A DNA stretch of 49,059 bases from positions 1 through 49,059 of the forward strand of contig JALQPE010001741.1 in NCBI GenBank assembly GCA_030407315.1. The letters run 5' to 3'. The notes beneath the pieces are model-generated. The model saw nothing but the letters and a program-made list of their open reading frames with translations. It searched no databases and was not told where the DNA came from. Positions 9,470 through 20,200 of this stretch are shown piece by piece. Source of the DNA: Asparagopsis taxiformis. Its lineage: Eukaryota > Rhodophyta > Florideophyceae > Bonnemaisoniales > Bonnemaisoniaceae. Position 1 is the stretch's first letter. Every line of letters starts with the position of its first letter. The position numbers and the translations under genes are program-made.

Positions 9470-12400
9470 TCATTTGTGCATGGTTATATATTTCATTGCA
9501 TGCTTTGCAATTGTAGAACGATCATTCGATAGATATTCTCGGAGTAGATCCGGAACATCTTCATTCAGGTTATTGATCGGCTCCCATGTGTTGTCGCATG
9601 GGTCAGGAAGTCCTTCCCATTCAACTCTTACTTTGAATGAGTCTCCATCTCTCCTTATTTCTTTAAGACAGCTTATTTCTTCGTATACTATTTCTGTGTG
9701 TATTGCATGCTTGGTCATTTCATCAGACAAGTGCTTGTTGTCCAGGTCTACTCGGTATAGTATCATTCTTGTTGCATGTACTATTTCAGCGTGGTTTTTA
9801 ACCAAGCTTGTTATTTCATACACCAGGGGATTGAGGATTTTTGTAACCCTTTTCGGTCTTTGCCATTTAAAAGACAGCTTGTGTCCTCTATCCTGTGCTC
9901 TTCGCACAAGTACAAAATCTCCAACGTGAAACGAAGGTTGAATCACGTTTGTATTTGAGTTGTGTATCTTGATGTGCCTTTGTCTGTTGTTGCGGACCTT
10001 TCTTGATATGACTTTATGCATATCTTCGATCGCAGTTTGTAGGCGGTCAATCTCGATGATCTTTTGTCCTTTCGAAAGTTCCATTGTCTTTGAGATGTCT
10101 TTGTAAGTTGTACAGTTCAGTAAATTATTCCTTATTGGTCTGATTCCAGTCATTACTTCCAATGGAGTGCGGTATTCTCCATTATTGATCCTTCGTCCAA
10201 ATCTCTGTATTGGTGATTCGTTGATAATTCTTTGTATCACTTGAATTATGCTTGGCCAATCTTGTGGAGCTAATCTCAGCTCAGATAGTAGTGCAGTTGT
10301 TGCACGTAATACCTCACGACAGCATCGCTCTACTGCCCCATTGCTCCATGGGCAATATGCTGTTGTAAACTTGTGTTTGATGTTATGTTCATCGGCAAGT
10401 TTGTTCATTACAGAATTCTTGAAGTGGGAACCCTGGTCTGATACCCAAGTATCTATGCATGAGAAGGTATTTATCCATTTCGATATGGATGATGCAGCAT
10501 TCTCTGCGTCGGCTGCTTTGCTCGGGCAAAGCCATGTGTAAGAGGAGAATCCATCTCTGAAGATTAAAACGTATCGCTCTTTTTTTATTCCCCTACCCAT
10601 GTATAGGTAGTCAAAATGTAGAGTCTGATTAGGTCGTGTGGCGACATCTTTGTGGCCTAATGGTCGCGGTATGCGTTCTCCAGTTGTTGATAGAATGCAA
10701 TGTATGCAGTTCTGGATAAAAACCTTACAATCATCTTTGATCGTGTTCCAATGATATCTGCCGGTGAGAGTGCTCAGAGTAGACTCTGTTCCTCTGTGTC
10801 CGTTGTTTCCAGAGTGAGATATTACCAAAAGTTTCATATGTAACTCAATATCGGACTGCGGTATCCAGATCTTTCCGTATATCGTAATCAGTCCTGTGTC
10901 AGTGACAGTTGCTTGAGTAGGTTTTTCTGATATGCGCTCTTGCTGTGAATGTTGTATGGTATCTGTACAAAGCCATTTAAATGCCTTGGACATTGGTGAC
11001 GGGACAGTGTTACAGTCAATACTGAGCTTGCTCTTAATAGTGCTGATTCTGGAGGCTGACCTCTTATTCCTGTAGCCTGCAAGCCATCTTGTCATTATGT
11101 CAGCCATGACATTAGCTGTGCCAGGTACATGTTCTATCGTGTACTGGAAGCGGGATAGGTAGGGTGCCCAACGTTGTACTTTGTTGACGACATGTCTTCC
11201 TATTGCTGGTTCCATACTTAAAGGGTTGTAAATGAACAATAAGTTGCGGTGATCCGTGTACACATGTGTGCACCTGTTCCCAAGAAAGAGGTAGTCAAGT
11301 CTTCGGAATACTTGATAGATTGAATATCCTTCTTTTTCATATGTTGACCAGTGTAGTTCACTGTCTTTAAACGCGGCACTTAGGAATGCCAGTGGTTGGT
11401 GTTTCTGGTCTTCCGTCCGCTTCTGGAGCTCGGAAGTGTTGCATTGGGTTACCACTGCGGCCCAATGGTTGTTGGATGCATCTGTGTATATGCATTTCGG
11501 TTTCCCGTTTTCGGGATGGGCGAGCTTCACGGAGTTTCGAAGGCTGTCTTGTAGTGTTGAAAATAGTTTTTCATGCTGGCGGCCCCAAGACAGGCTTGAA
11601 AGTGGCATGCTTGCGATAGATCGTTTGGTTCTTTTGCCAGATTTTTTGTATGCTTCATCCAGGATGGGTCGTAAGTCCTGAATTCGAGAAGCAAAATCAG
11701 GGATTGATGGTGACATCCGCTGTAGGCAGTGAATATACTGCGATAGTTCGCCTGCGGTCTGCGGTTGTGCCATTTGTTTCAATCTGCACAAATTATTGGG
11801 ATCGAAGACGACACCATCTTTGTCAATAACTCTGCCACACCACTTCACTGAATTGGTGTATAGTGTAGATTTGGTGGCGGATATCTTCAAGTTCCGATCT
11901 CTGCAAATTATCAGGAAGCGTTCTAGTGTGTCCAATAAACCATGTTCGTTTTTGTGATGAAGGATGAAGTCATCTTGCCAAGCCTTGACGTGCTGGCGAA
12001 TAGATATGAAGCATGGTTCGACACGTGATTGAAAGTTGCATGCTGAATTCTTTGCACCTTGTGGCGTACGCGTAGGTTTCCATATTCCATCGTATGTTAT
12101 GAAACTGAGAGCATTTTGGCTATCTTTTGCAAGTGGCAATTGCCAGTAGCCAGAACAAAAGTCCAATGAAGCGAAACATTGACTTCCAATGAAATCGGCG
12201 CATTCGCTTTTAATGTGCGGCATCGGCCAGCCAGTTGATACGGTGGCCGAGTTGACTGGTCTGTAGTCAAACGTAATCCGGAATTTCTTAGACTTCGGTT
12301 TGAGTACGAGTAGTGGCGCTGCAGCCCATGTAGCATGTTTGTTCTCAGTGATAAATCCATATTGTTGTGCTCGTTTCAGGAAATGGCTCATATATTCACG

Positions 12401-13123
12401 TTGTTCGGTGCTATACCGTCCTGATTTAGCAATAAATGCGTTGGGCTGGAGGACAACCTTCATAGGTTCCACCTTTGCTGGGGGATCATTTCCCAGACGG
12501 ATTCTAAATACGTCTCGATAGTCGCGAAGGATGTTTCGTAGGCGTTCAGTTCCTTGGCGAGTCATTCTATTATTTTCTGCGTTGCCAATCATGTTTTCGA
12601 AGGCATTCTTGACATCTTCTTCTTTGTCATGTCCAATCTCTAGAAATATAGATTCATCTGTGAGATTCTCATCAATTTCACCTCTATCACTGTGATAGAC
12701 GCCATTTTCGGAGAGCAGACGAGCAATAATACCTGCCGGGTAACCATCACCTGACAATAGTTCATTTGCATCGACTTGTCCTCCGAATCTGTCACATGCA
12801 GCAGCCAATATGGCTTGATCCAGTCCTAAGCCTTTCAATAGATCTCTGCATATCAGCGGGTCACTGGCGTTACGTGTTGCTACATACCACGTAACATTGC
12901 GTACTGTTAGTGCTGACGCATGTCTGACATTAATCTGTATGTCTATTGTGGCAGTTTCGTCACATTCCACAAAGACCTTTTTTCCATCAGCGTCTTCGCT
13001 GACAGCCATTTCGAATTTTTGTTCGTTTCGAATTGTTCGATGCGCATGTTTGCATTCTTTTCCAATAGTTCGGAAAATAAATCGGGTGGTAGAAGGTTTA
13101 TGCAGCTTCCTATGTCTGCACAT
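9470..13123 (-). CDS. Gypsy pol: reverse transcriptase, RNase H, integrase, chromodomain
   Basis: The ORF is 1217 codons long. The first 36 codons or so overlap the protease frame and are probably not used. Positions below count from 13123. Reverse transcriptase spans about 250-430, with LDFCSGYWQLP and WQDDF at 382-386; the two Asp are kept but the usual aromatic residue before xDD is Trp. RNase H spans about 540-670 (IYTDAS, HVYTDH). Integrase has zinc ligands H771, H777, C807, C810 and catalytic D839, D897, E933. The tail (about 1145-1195) contains VRVEWEGLPDPCDNTWEPI, a chromodomain that in this family targets integration to marked chromatin. There is no internal stop. Entry from the protease frame needs a -1 shift near the A run at 13016-13020 (T5 on the plus strand). 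Confidence 0.88.
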   Translation of the reverse strand: MCRHRKLHKPSTTRFIFRTIGKECKHAHRTIRNEQKFEMAVSEDADGKKVFVECDETATIDIQINVRHASALTVRNVTWYVATRNASDPLICRDLLKGLGLDQAILAAACDRFGGQVDANELLSGDGYPAGIIARLLSENGVYHSDRGEIDENLTDESIFLEIGHDKEEDVKNAFENMIGNAENNRMTRQGTERLRNILRDYRDVFRIRLGNDPPAKVEPMKVVLQPNAFIAKSGRYSTEQREYMSHFLKRAQQYGFITENKHATWAAAPLLVLKPKSKKFRITFDYRPVNSATVSTGWPMPHIKSECADFIGSQCFASLDFCSGYWQLPLAKDSQNALSFITYDGIWKPTRTPQGAKNSACNFQSRVEPCFISIRQHVKAWQDDFILHHKNEHGLLDTLERFLIICRDRNLKISATKSTLYTNSVKWCGRVIDKDGVVFDPNNLCRLKQMAQPQTAGELSQYIHCLQRMSPSIPDFASRIQDLRPILDEAYKKSGKRTKRSIASMPLSSLSWGRQHEKLFSTLQDSLRNSVKLAHPENGKPKCIYTDASNNHWAAVVTQCNTSELQKRTEDQKHQPLAFLSAAFKDSELHWSTYEKEGYSIYQVFRRLDYLFLGNRCTHVYTDHRNLLFIYNPLSMEPAIGRHVVNKVQRWAPYLSRFQYTIEHVPGTANVMADIMTRWLAGYRNKRSASRISTIKSKLSIDCNTVPSPMSKAFKWLCTDTIQHSQQERISEKPTQATVTDTGLITIYGKIWIPQSDIELHMKLLVISHSGNNGHRGTESTLSTLTGRYHWNTIKDDCKVFIQNCIHCILSTTGERIPRPLGHKDVATRPNQTLHFDYLYMGRGIKKERYVLIFRDGFSSYTWLCPSKAADAENAASSISKWINTFSCIDTWVSDQGSHFKNSVMNKLADEHNIKHKFTTAYCPWSNGAVERCCREVLRATTALLSELRLAPQDWPSIIQVIQRIINESPIQRFGRRINNGEYRTPLEVMTGIRPIRNNLLNCTTYKDISKTMELSKGQKIIEIDRLQTAIEDMHKVISRKVRNNRQRHIKIHNSNTNVIQPSFHVGDFVLVRRAQDRGHKLSFKWQRPKRVTKILNPLVYEITSLVKNHAEIVHATRMILYRVDLDNKHLSDEMTKHAIHTEIVYEEISCLKEIRRDGDSFKVRVEWEGLPDPCDNTWEPINNLNEDVPDLLREYLSNDRSTIAKHAMKYITMHK

Positions 13124-13338
13124 GCTGGTCTGTTCAACACTCCAGCGAATGATGTGTCGATCATGTAGTCGTCATTCGAATTAATTCGTCTGACTTGTCT
13201 ATTCGCAGATCTTTCTGCTCCCTGCGTTCCTTTTTTCTCACCAGCTCTCCATTCTCTCATGAGTCTGGCCTTGTCTTCATCGGTGTATTGTGGCAGTCGC
13301 GTAAGTAGTGTCGCATAGAACACGCGGGATTGATGCAT
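12943..13338 (-). CDS. Gypsy protease-region reading frame
   Basis: This frame lies between gag and the main pol frame. It has the motif ACADIGSCINLLPPDLF, which fits the aspartic-protease active site (D-x-G-S type). Its upstream end overlaps gag after the zinc knuckle and its downstream end overlaps pol. Each junction needs a -1 shift. Either the element uses two programmed -1 shifts, or one base has been lost at each junction. The protease homology appears to continue into the start of the pol frame, which favours a single gag-pro-pol product. Confidence 0.65.
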   Translation of the reverse strand: MHQSRVFYATLLTRLPQYTDEDKARLMREWRAGEKKGTQGAERSANRQVRRINSNDDYMIDTSFAGVLNRPACADIGSCINLLPPDLFSELLEKNANMRIEQFETNKNSKWLSAKTLMEKRSLWNVTKLPQ

Positions 13339-14138
13339 GGTGGCAGCTCCTTGGTCTGGCGGCCATTTTGTCGCTTGTCGGATTTTTTCTGTGTTGTTAC
13401 ACGGTCTCCACGGTTATTTACCGAGGTCGTTGAGTCACTATGGTGGCTCTTTGTGAGGCATTCTTGACCTCTTTCAATTATCTCGGCTTGTTCTGATACA
13501 TGCCTGAGGAATTCTTTCCGCGATGTTTTCAGTTCGGTTATGTATTCAAAGTCACTTTGAATTTGTAGTCTGAGGGCTCGCAGGTATAATCGTTGTGCAA
13601 ATAGTTTTGTTGCCATATTAGTGTTTTGTGACTTGAAAGTTCCATATACAATGTCCTCGAGCTGTCTTGTGAAGTCTACAGCAAGTTAATAAACTCTGGA
13701 TCTGGCACTTCTGATTTTCATGTTCATTCGGATGAGCATTACAGCTTTGTTGATGGCGTTGGAGTCAACTGTTTTAGACAGGTGCGATACTGCAAGTGCC
13801 TCGATGCACATCTTGATATTATCATCGGTGATATATCGTAATTCCACTCCAGGAGCAATTGAATCGAAGAAGCCAAATTCATACATTGACGAGAGTACTG
13901 TTGGCTCGGCTGATATGCGATATGAAGCGGCAGCTATGACATGTCCTTCTTGTATCTTTTGAGATATCATCATCTCATATCGGTTGCGTTCACGTACGAA
14001 TTTTAAAGCGTCACTTGGGTCAACAGTGTCCAGAATTGGATGAGCTATGGTCTCAAACATTGGTGGTGGACATGTCTTGCTTCTCGATTGTCTGTGCATT
14101 CCTCCTTGTTGTTCAACAGATCCCATGTTTCTCTCCAT
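13257..14138 (-). pseudogene. Gypsy gag with one in-frame stop
   Basis: Translation from the ATG at 14138 gives a capsid-like protein that meets one in-frame TAA at 13686-13688. The same frame then continues and ends with a zinc knuckle, CINPACSMRHYLRDC (C-x4-C-x3-H-x4-C). Without the stop the product would be about 290 residues, a normal gag size. The stop is a nonsense codon, not a frame shift, so it may be a real lesion of this copy. Confidence 0.7.
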
Positions 14139-14194
14139 TTATTCACGGAACTTCCTGGATTTGCTCCAGCTGGTTAGCAATATAGATATATATC

Positions 14195-14487
14195 TATAAC
14201 AACTCCAGGGTGGACTTGTTACTGATACTTTTGGTTCCAGAAATAAACAGATCAGGGAATGAAGATGTTGGTAGTGGTGTTGCACAGGTTAGAACCTCGT
14301 GCTCTTTTTTCTCGTCTTGTCTCGTAGCTCTTTTTCTACGGATATCAATTCTACCTATGTTATATACTGGTACCTGAAGGCATTTCGTATCTAAAAATTT
14401 CAGTGTATGCACAGTCCGTTCAAGTGCTTGAACTAAATTATTTCAATCTGAACATTCGTTCACCTTGAAGTGCTTCAAATGGCTACA
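14195..14487 (-). repeat. 5' LTR of nested gypsy element
   Basis: It pairs with 9140-9432 and has the same ends. The AGAG duplication follows at 14488-14491. Confidence 0.9.
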
Positions 14488-14491
14488 AGAG

Positions 14492-14710
14492 CGACATATA
14501 CTAGGCTTAGATTAACTGACGATCAGAGACAGTATTGACAGAGCCAATAGATGCTCCGTCCCGTCGCCGACTAGGTCAATTAACTGACGACGGCAACGGC
14601 CGTGTAGCCATGTCCTGATTAGTATTTAGTCGACAAGTAACCTTGCTATTCAGTAAAAAAAAGGCATGGAACATCCACCATCAACACAACGCTCTACCAA
14701 GACGACCACA
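14492..14710 (+). repeat. 3' LTR of decayed gypsy element, second part
   Basis: It continues the LTR broken at 9139 and ends GACGACCACA. The reassembled length is about 346 bp. It matches the reverse complement of 14805-15012 over its whole length. Confidence 0.75.
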
Positions 14711-14804
14711 CGACGTTGTGGAGGACTTTGATGGGCAGACGGTGGTGCCTCAAAGTATGTATAGCATGAAATAAGAGTGAAGTGGCCCTTTTTGATTGCG
14801 ACAG
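14711..14804 (+). pseudogene. Fragment of the 3' end of the membrane-protein gene, between inverted LTRs
   Basis: From 14715 a 33-bp stretch (starting GTTGTGGAGGACTTTGATGG) is identical to 25100-25132 in the last codons of the membrane-protein gene at 23861-25164. Weaker similarity runs through that gene's stop codon to about 25190. The rest of the gene is absent. It is a relic of a third paralog or of captured host DNA. Confidence 0.8.
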
Positions 14805-15120
14805 TGTGGTCGTCTTGGTAGAGGGTTGTGTTGATGGTGGATGTTGCATGCCTTTTTACTGAATAGAAAAGTTACTTGACGACTAAATACTAATCGGGAC
14901 ATGGCTACGCGGTCGTCAATGACTTGACCTAGTCGGCGACTAGACGGAGCATCTATTGGCTCAGTCAATACTGTCTCTGATCGAAAGTTAATCTAATCCT
15001 AGTATATGTCGCACCGTCTCCGCCAGACAGTGCCCTTTCCAGCATCCGTATCAACTAAGTTACATCGATTTCGCTGATGTGACAGCTCGTCATCGAGACT
15101 ATCACTCGCTTTTCTTGACA
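14805..15120 (-). repeat. Inverted copy of the decayed gypsy LTR
   Basis: Read on the minus strand it starts TGTCAAGAAAAGCG and ends GACGACCACA. Its purine-rich tract (CTCCCTAAGGAGAA) lies at 15121-15134. Only the 3' end of that second element remains next to it. Together with the LTR on the other side it forms arms of more than 300 bp around the 94-bp gene fragment. Confidence 0.75.
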
Positions 15121-15136
15121 TTCTCCTTAGGGAGCT

Positions 15137-15350
15137 TTGCTAGACTATAAAGAATGTTGTGCCTGCGCAGACACCAGAGGTGGCATGTCACCTGGTCATA
15201 TGGATATCCCAACGGAGCGGAGCCGATTGGCAAGGGAGGAGATGAGGGATATGAATATCCCAACAAGCGTTGGACCGATGACAACATTATTGTACCTGGT
15301 TGCTCAAGTATGATGGATTTGTATGATACGCTACACGGAGCCATGGAGGA
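15137..15350. other. Segment shared with 25.6 kb; copia 1 insertion site
   Basis: About 75 bp from CTAGACTATAAAG to GGATATCCCAAC match 25590-25662. The following 50 bp resemble 22682-22745 (words GATTGGC and GATATCTCCAAC-like). A plus-strand frame is open here to the copia insertion and past it, but I recognise no domain. Confidence 0.5.
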
Positions 15351-15780
15351 TGTTGTAATTATTACACGAAACATCGAGGAGAGTGGATAATTATCATCTA
15401 CATTTAGTGGCAACACAACATACGAACACGTAATCTCAAATAATGAGAGTGACTCAATAACCTGTGCAAGTCTGCACATCTCTAATTCTTAGTTGTATTC
15501 AGAATAGTACTTAAGGAACAATGTCAAAAGATAGTTGTAGATCACTAGGATCATCAATTTACATTCTACTTACATTCTCACTTTGAGTAAACAAGGTACA
15601 CCGTTCACATCACACGAACCTCCAGCGTATCAGTGCGCTAAGGACAGGCATCGTTTGATAACGGTTGACTCATAAGTGGACAGCTTGGCTCCGGCCGCGT
15701 CTACTAACCTATTGACGTACCAGTGGACAGTTTGGCTCCGGCCGCGTCTACTACACCGGTTCTGTCATAGTTAAACTACA
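15351..15780 (+). repeat. 5' LTR of copia 1
   Basis: It carries an internal duplication: GTGGACAG, one variable run, then TTGGCTCCGGCCGCGTCTAC occur twice about 47 bp apart near the 3' end of the LTR. No primer-binding site complementary to initiator tRNA follows it. Confidence 0.9.
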
Positions 15781-15820
15781 TTCGCGAATACGTTTACGTG
15801 AAGTAACCGACTCATTCTCA

Positions 15821-17272
15821 ATGACGTTCATGGAAAACGTAATTGTCACTGGCAACAGGACAAAGAACTTGATCACACAAGTTCGTGACATTGAAGCAAA
15901 CAATCTGACTGGCGAGAAACTGCGAAGCGCAATTATTGAAGGAATAGACCCTTCGGATTTGTTTCACGATGACGTCAGACAAAATTGCATTTTCTATACC
16001 AAGTTTAGGGACTTCCTGGTATCTAGAGGAGTTACATTACCGAGGCACTCTACTGGACGCATAATACGTCAAATTGGGTATCATCTCTACCCAGACGAAG
16101 AGAGTACAAGCATTTCAATCAAATTGATTGATCCATCACCACACGAGGCTAATCAAAACGAATCCATCCCTGAAAGAGACGCCCCAGATGACTCAAGGAA
16201 GGTACATAATGTTGCTATGCGATTAGACAAGGAGGAGAAGAAATTCTCTGGAAGAATAGACGAAAACATTGCAGAGTATCTCTCAAATTATGAATGCATT
16301 GCAATCGACTACAACTTGTCAGAAGCTGACAAATATCGGTTCTTACATAATTTGTTTAGTGGTGATGCAAAACGATTCTTTCTAGACAAAATCAAACCGT
16401 TTGTCCGTAGCTATAATGAAGCTGTGAAACGTATGAATCAGGAATTCAATTCTGCAACTAAGCAGGAAAAGATTCTTACACAACTGCGTTCGCTACGTAT
16501 CACGAAGCTGATTTCATCTACTACCAGCGCATCTATAGCCCTCGATACGATATATCAAACCATAACAAAGCTTACACCGCAAGCACCTCCCTCCCACCGT
16601 CATGATGCGCACATGCTTGAATTCCTTCGAAAGGCGGTAATTGGGCAGAAATGGGCAGGCGATGCATTGAAGAGAGCAGCACCAGACAAACTATCATTCC
16701 ATCAGCTTTATGTCAATCTTGAAGCCGCATTACAGCACCACCTGGAAGAAGTAGCTGCAAACAATATGGATCGTTTAACAATTGAGACAGAGACAAGAGA
16801 TGACAATTGCGGATATGGAATTCCTGGAATACACTTTACAGGACAGGCAAGGTATGGAAGAGATCCTAAACACTTCAGAAGTAGACATAGGAACCATAAT
16901 GGTCAATATCATGACAAAAGACGTCAGAGAGATATCATATGCTGGAATTGTGGTGAAAATGGGCACGTTGTCGGCAGTCTGTCTTGCAAAAAACCCGTAA
17001 ACCACACAAGGGTGATGGCAAAACGAGTCGACTACTACAACAAAAAGTTCGGCAAGAGTGACAAAAACTATCGTACAGTTCTATTCGAGTTATGTCAAGA
17101 CTTAGATGCTCAAGAGTCTGACGTGGAAAGTGACTCTGTTGCGGATGAAATATTCTTTGTTGATGATGTCGAAAAAACCATCCAAGAAGTAAGAGATTCT
17201 CATATTGACGCTGCAAAGAACCATGCCACTCCTTCATTGAACAACGCGCTGTACAGCGATGATGATTTTTGA
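15821..17272 (+). CDS. Copia 1 gag with CCHC zinc knuckle
   Basis: The ORF has 483 codons and starts at ATG 15821, 41 bp after the LTR. It is a charged, helical capsid-like protein with a zinc knuckle near the C-terminus, CWNCGENGHVVGSLSC (C-x2-C-x4-H-x6-C, two residues longer than usual before the last Cys). The stop at 17270 falls in a T5 run. One extra T would read straight into the pol frame, which is the normal single-ORF copia layout, and the pol frame has no ATG of its own. Gag would package the element RNA. Confidence 0.8.
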   Translation: MTFMENVIVTGNRTKNLITQVRDIEANNLTGEKLRSAIIEGIDPSDLFHDDVRQNCIFYTKFRDFLVSRGVTLPRHSTGRIIRQIGYHLYPDEESTSISIKLIDPSPHEANQNESIPERDAPDDSRKVHNVAMRLDKEEKKFSGRIDENIAEYLSNYECIAIDYNLSEADKYRFLHNLFSGDAKRFFLDKIKPFVRSYNEAVKRMNQEFNSATKQEKILTQLRSLRITKLISSTTSASIALDTIYQTITKLTPQAPPSHRHDAHMLEFLRKAVIGQKWAGDALKRAAPDKLSFHQLYVNLEAALQHHLEEVAANNMDRLTIETETRDDNCGYGIPGIHFTGQARYGRDPKHFRSRHRNHNGQYHDKRRQRDIICWNCGENGHVVGSLSCKKPVNHTRVMAKRVDYYNKKFGKSDKNYRTVLFELCQDLDAQESDVESDSVADEIFFVDDVEKTIQEVRDSHIDAAKNHATPSLNNALYSDDDF

Positions 17273-20200
17273 AGCAGGATTTCAGTCGCCGCGGAATCCT
17301 GACCAAAAGGCCAGAAAAAAGTCATCCAACACAATGTTGTGGGCATTACGAACAAGACAACGACCAATGTGAAGTGTATGCTGCATGCAATAATATCTTG
17401 TTCCACGGGACAAGCTCAGCTACTTTCAATGGCGCTGTGTTAGATATTGGAGCTCAAAAGAGTGTTGTAGGATTACAACAAGCAAAGGCATACGCCAGGT
17501 ATATGGGGATACCTTACAGGGTGAAAGAATCAAATATTGCCTTCCGTTTCGGCGATACTATACACAAAAGTCTAGGGAAGATGTACGTCAGAGTACCATC
17601 ACCATGTGGGGCCTTCGTACCACTGCAAATCGATGTCGTATCTGCTGACGTTCCAATGTTAGTTGGACTTGATGTGTTGGATAAGCAAGGTTGGTATGCA
17701 GATAACACTACAAATATGCTCGTATGTCCTTCTACAAACACCCGTACTCCCATAACTCGAAAGTTCGGTCATTTATACCTTGAGTGGGGTGTTATCAACA
17801 CATTATTTTGCAAGCAAGAGCTAACTAAGCTACACAAACATTTCTTCCATCCTTCAGTACAAAAGTTGTACGATCTCATCAAGAGGGCAAAGCCTGAAAA
17901 GGCAACTATAGAAACTCGCAGGCTCCTAGAAGAAATACAGACAGCGTGCAAGACCTGTACTGAGCTTGGACCAAGGCCAGCAAGATTTCAAGTGTCTATA
18001 CCAGGTGAAGTAATTTTCAATCAAGAGTTGGCTCTGGATTTGATGTGGATACTCTCGAAGCCACTACTTCACATTGTTGATACACAGACACATTTTAGCT
18101 CTGCAGGATTTTTACATGGTGAATCTAGCGAAGATATATGGAAGTCATTCCTCGAAAATTGGGCTGCTTTGTACACAGGATATCCAGATCGATTCCACGT
18201 GGATTCTGGATCTGCCTTCACTTCTAAGAGATGGACTGATATATGCAACTCTGTCGGCATAGAACTAAAGATCTCTGGAATTAGAAGCCATCATTCTCTT
18301 GGATCTGGCGAACGGTATCATGCACCACTCCGAAGAATCTTCTTCAAGATACAAAATGACTTTCCAAGTCTAAGCATTAATTTAATACTGCGCCTAGCGA
18401 CAAAGGCCATGAATGATACAATGGGGCCGGAAGGGCTTGTGCCATCTTTGCTCGTCTTTGGAGTTTTACCAAGATTCCCAATCACCGACTCAAAACTTCC
18501 AGAACAAGCAGACAGAATGAGGGCTTTGAACATTGCTAGAAAGGAAATGGCAATAATTACAGCTGAATTGAGAATACAAAGAGCTATGAAAGCGAACATC
18601 CCTTCTGCTTCAGACCGTATAATCAAACCCGGGATGCAACTGTTTGTTTATCATGAGAAGGACAAACGATGGAAGTCCGGATATGTCTGTGTGCGAAACT
18701 ATGGAAAGGTTATCCTAACAAGTGACAAGAGTGGAAAACAATTTAGATATTCTATTGAGGATGTCATTCCCTTTCAAGATGACACTCAATTATGCCTCTT
18801 ACAAACAATGCACAGTACGTTTAAGAGGTTCAGAAGCAATACAACACAAGATATCGGTATTACAGAGACTTTAATGCCAACGACAAAAGAAGAAACAGTG
18901 AAATCTTCAATGAAGCTAAAGAAAAAGAGCTCAAGGGTCTAATTGCGCGTGACACATGGGAAAAGGTTAAATATCACAGCTACCATCTGATGCAAACGTT
19001 TTAAATGGACGCTTTGTGTTAAGTATCAAAAATGTTGGTTCAAAAGATGAGTTGTACAAGGCTCGGTTTGTCGTACAAGGACACAAAGACTCTGAAAAAA
19101 TGTATCTAATACATAATGCGTCTACTCTGAAACAAAGCTCTACAAGACTAATTGCATCATTGCATCTACTTTTAGCTTCCGCATATTTTCTCATGATATC
19201 TCACAAGCGTACCTGCAGAGCATGGACAAACTGACGCGAGATGTCTACATTAAGCCTCCGAAAGAGCTCAAACTTGAAGGCGATGAAGTACTGAAGTTAC
19301 TTAAGCCTTTGTATGGACTGTCAGACTCGGGCGATTACTGGAAGAAGACTTTCCACCTCCACATGCGCGATGATGCATATGCACACTCTCACTGGAGATC
19401 CATGTTTTTTCTATTACAAGTCGGAAGGAAAATTGAGCGGGGTGGCAGGTACTTTTGTTGATGATTCACTACTCGCTGGAGATAAGAATTTCCAAAGCCA
19501 CTCTAGCCAGACGCTCACTAAGTTTGAATCAAGACAAAGGGAGTGGGACAATATCAATTTCATTGGTTGTAATCTTAAGATGCTGGAAACTGGAGAGATT
19601 CAAATATCTCAGAGTGAGTACCTCAGAAGATACAACCAGTATCAAAAGGTTCAGATTATGAGGAATTTAGATCGATGAGAGCACGTTTAGCATGGATATG
19701 CCACTCCAGACCTGACATATGCGCAGCTATAAGCATGACAGCACAAATAACTGCAGCATCCTTCAACGCAGAAAAAATAACTGTACTGAACAAAGTAATC
19801 AAGCATCTGCAGAAAACAGCTAATAATGCTCTTTTATACAAGAAATTGGACGTTGATTCTATCGCAATCAATGCATATGCTGATGCCAGTTTCAGTAACA
19901 ACAGCGACCTCACATCTCAACTGGGCTTCATCGTTGTGCTCAAGGATAAGCATTACCAATCAAATATTATCCATTTTACGAGTTACAAGTCAAGGAGGGT
20001 AGTGCGATCCATATTAGGTGGGGAGGTATACGGATTCTCAGATGCATTTGATTGGGCATTTACATTCAGACATGACTTGGAAAAGCTTATGGGACGAAAA
20101 GTTCCTCTGTCGATGTTTACAGACTCAAGATCCCTATTTGATATAATTACCAAGGCTTCGTCAACGAAAGAGAAGAGACTTATGATCGATCTCACTGCAT

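Larger units (their letters stand above)
9140..14487 (-). mobile_element. Nearly complete Ty3/gypsy chromovirus-type retrotransposon
   Basis: The element has two 293-bp LTRs (9140-9432 and 14195-14487), which I count as differing at about six positions. It is flanked by the 4-bp duplication AGAG (9136-9139 and 14488-14491). On the minus strand the order is LTR, gag, protease, reverse transcriptase, RNase H, integrase, chromodomain, LTR. A purine-rich tract (GACATGGGGCAG) precedes the 3' LTR. No tRNA-complementary primer site is evident after the 5' LTR, where the sequence is GATATATATC followed by a CTGGAGCAAATCCAG hairpin. The element sits inside the LTR of the older decayed gypsy copy. Confidence 0.9.

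Noticed and set aside
14492..15012. Foldback DNA transposon with 200-bp arms
   Set aside because: Each arm is preceded by a polypurine-like tract, starts TGTC and ends CA, and one follows a gypsy pol, so they are LTRs in opposite orientation rather than transposon ends.
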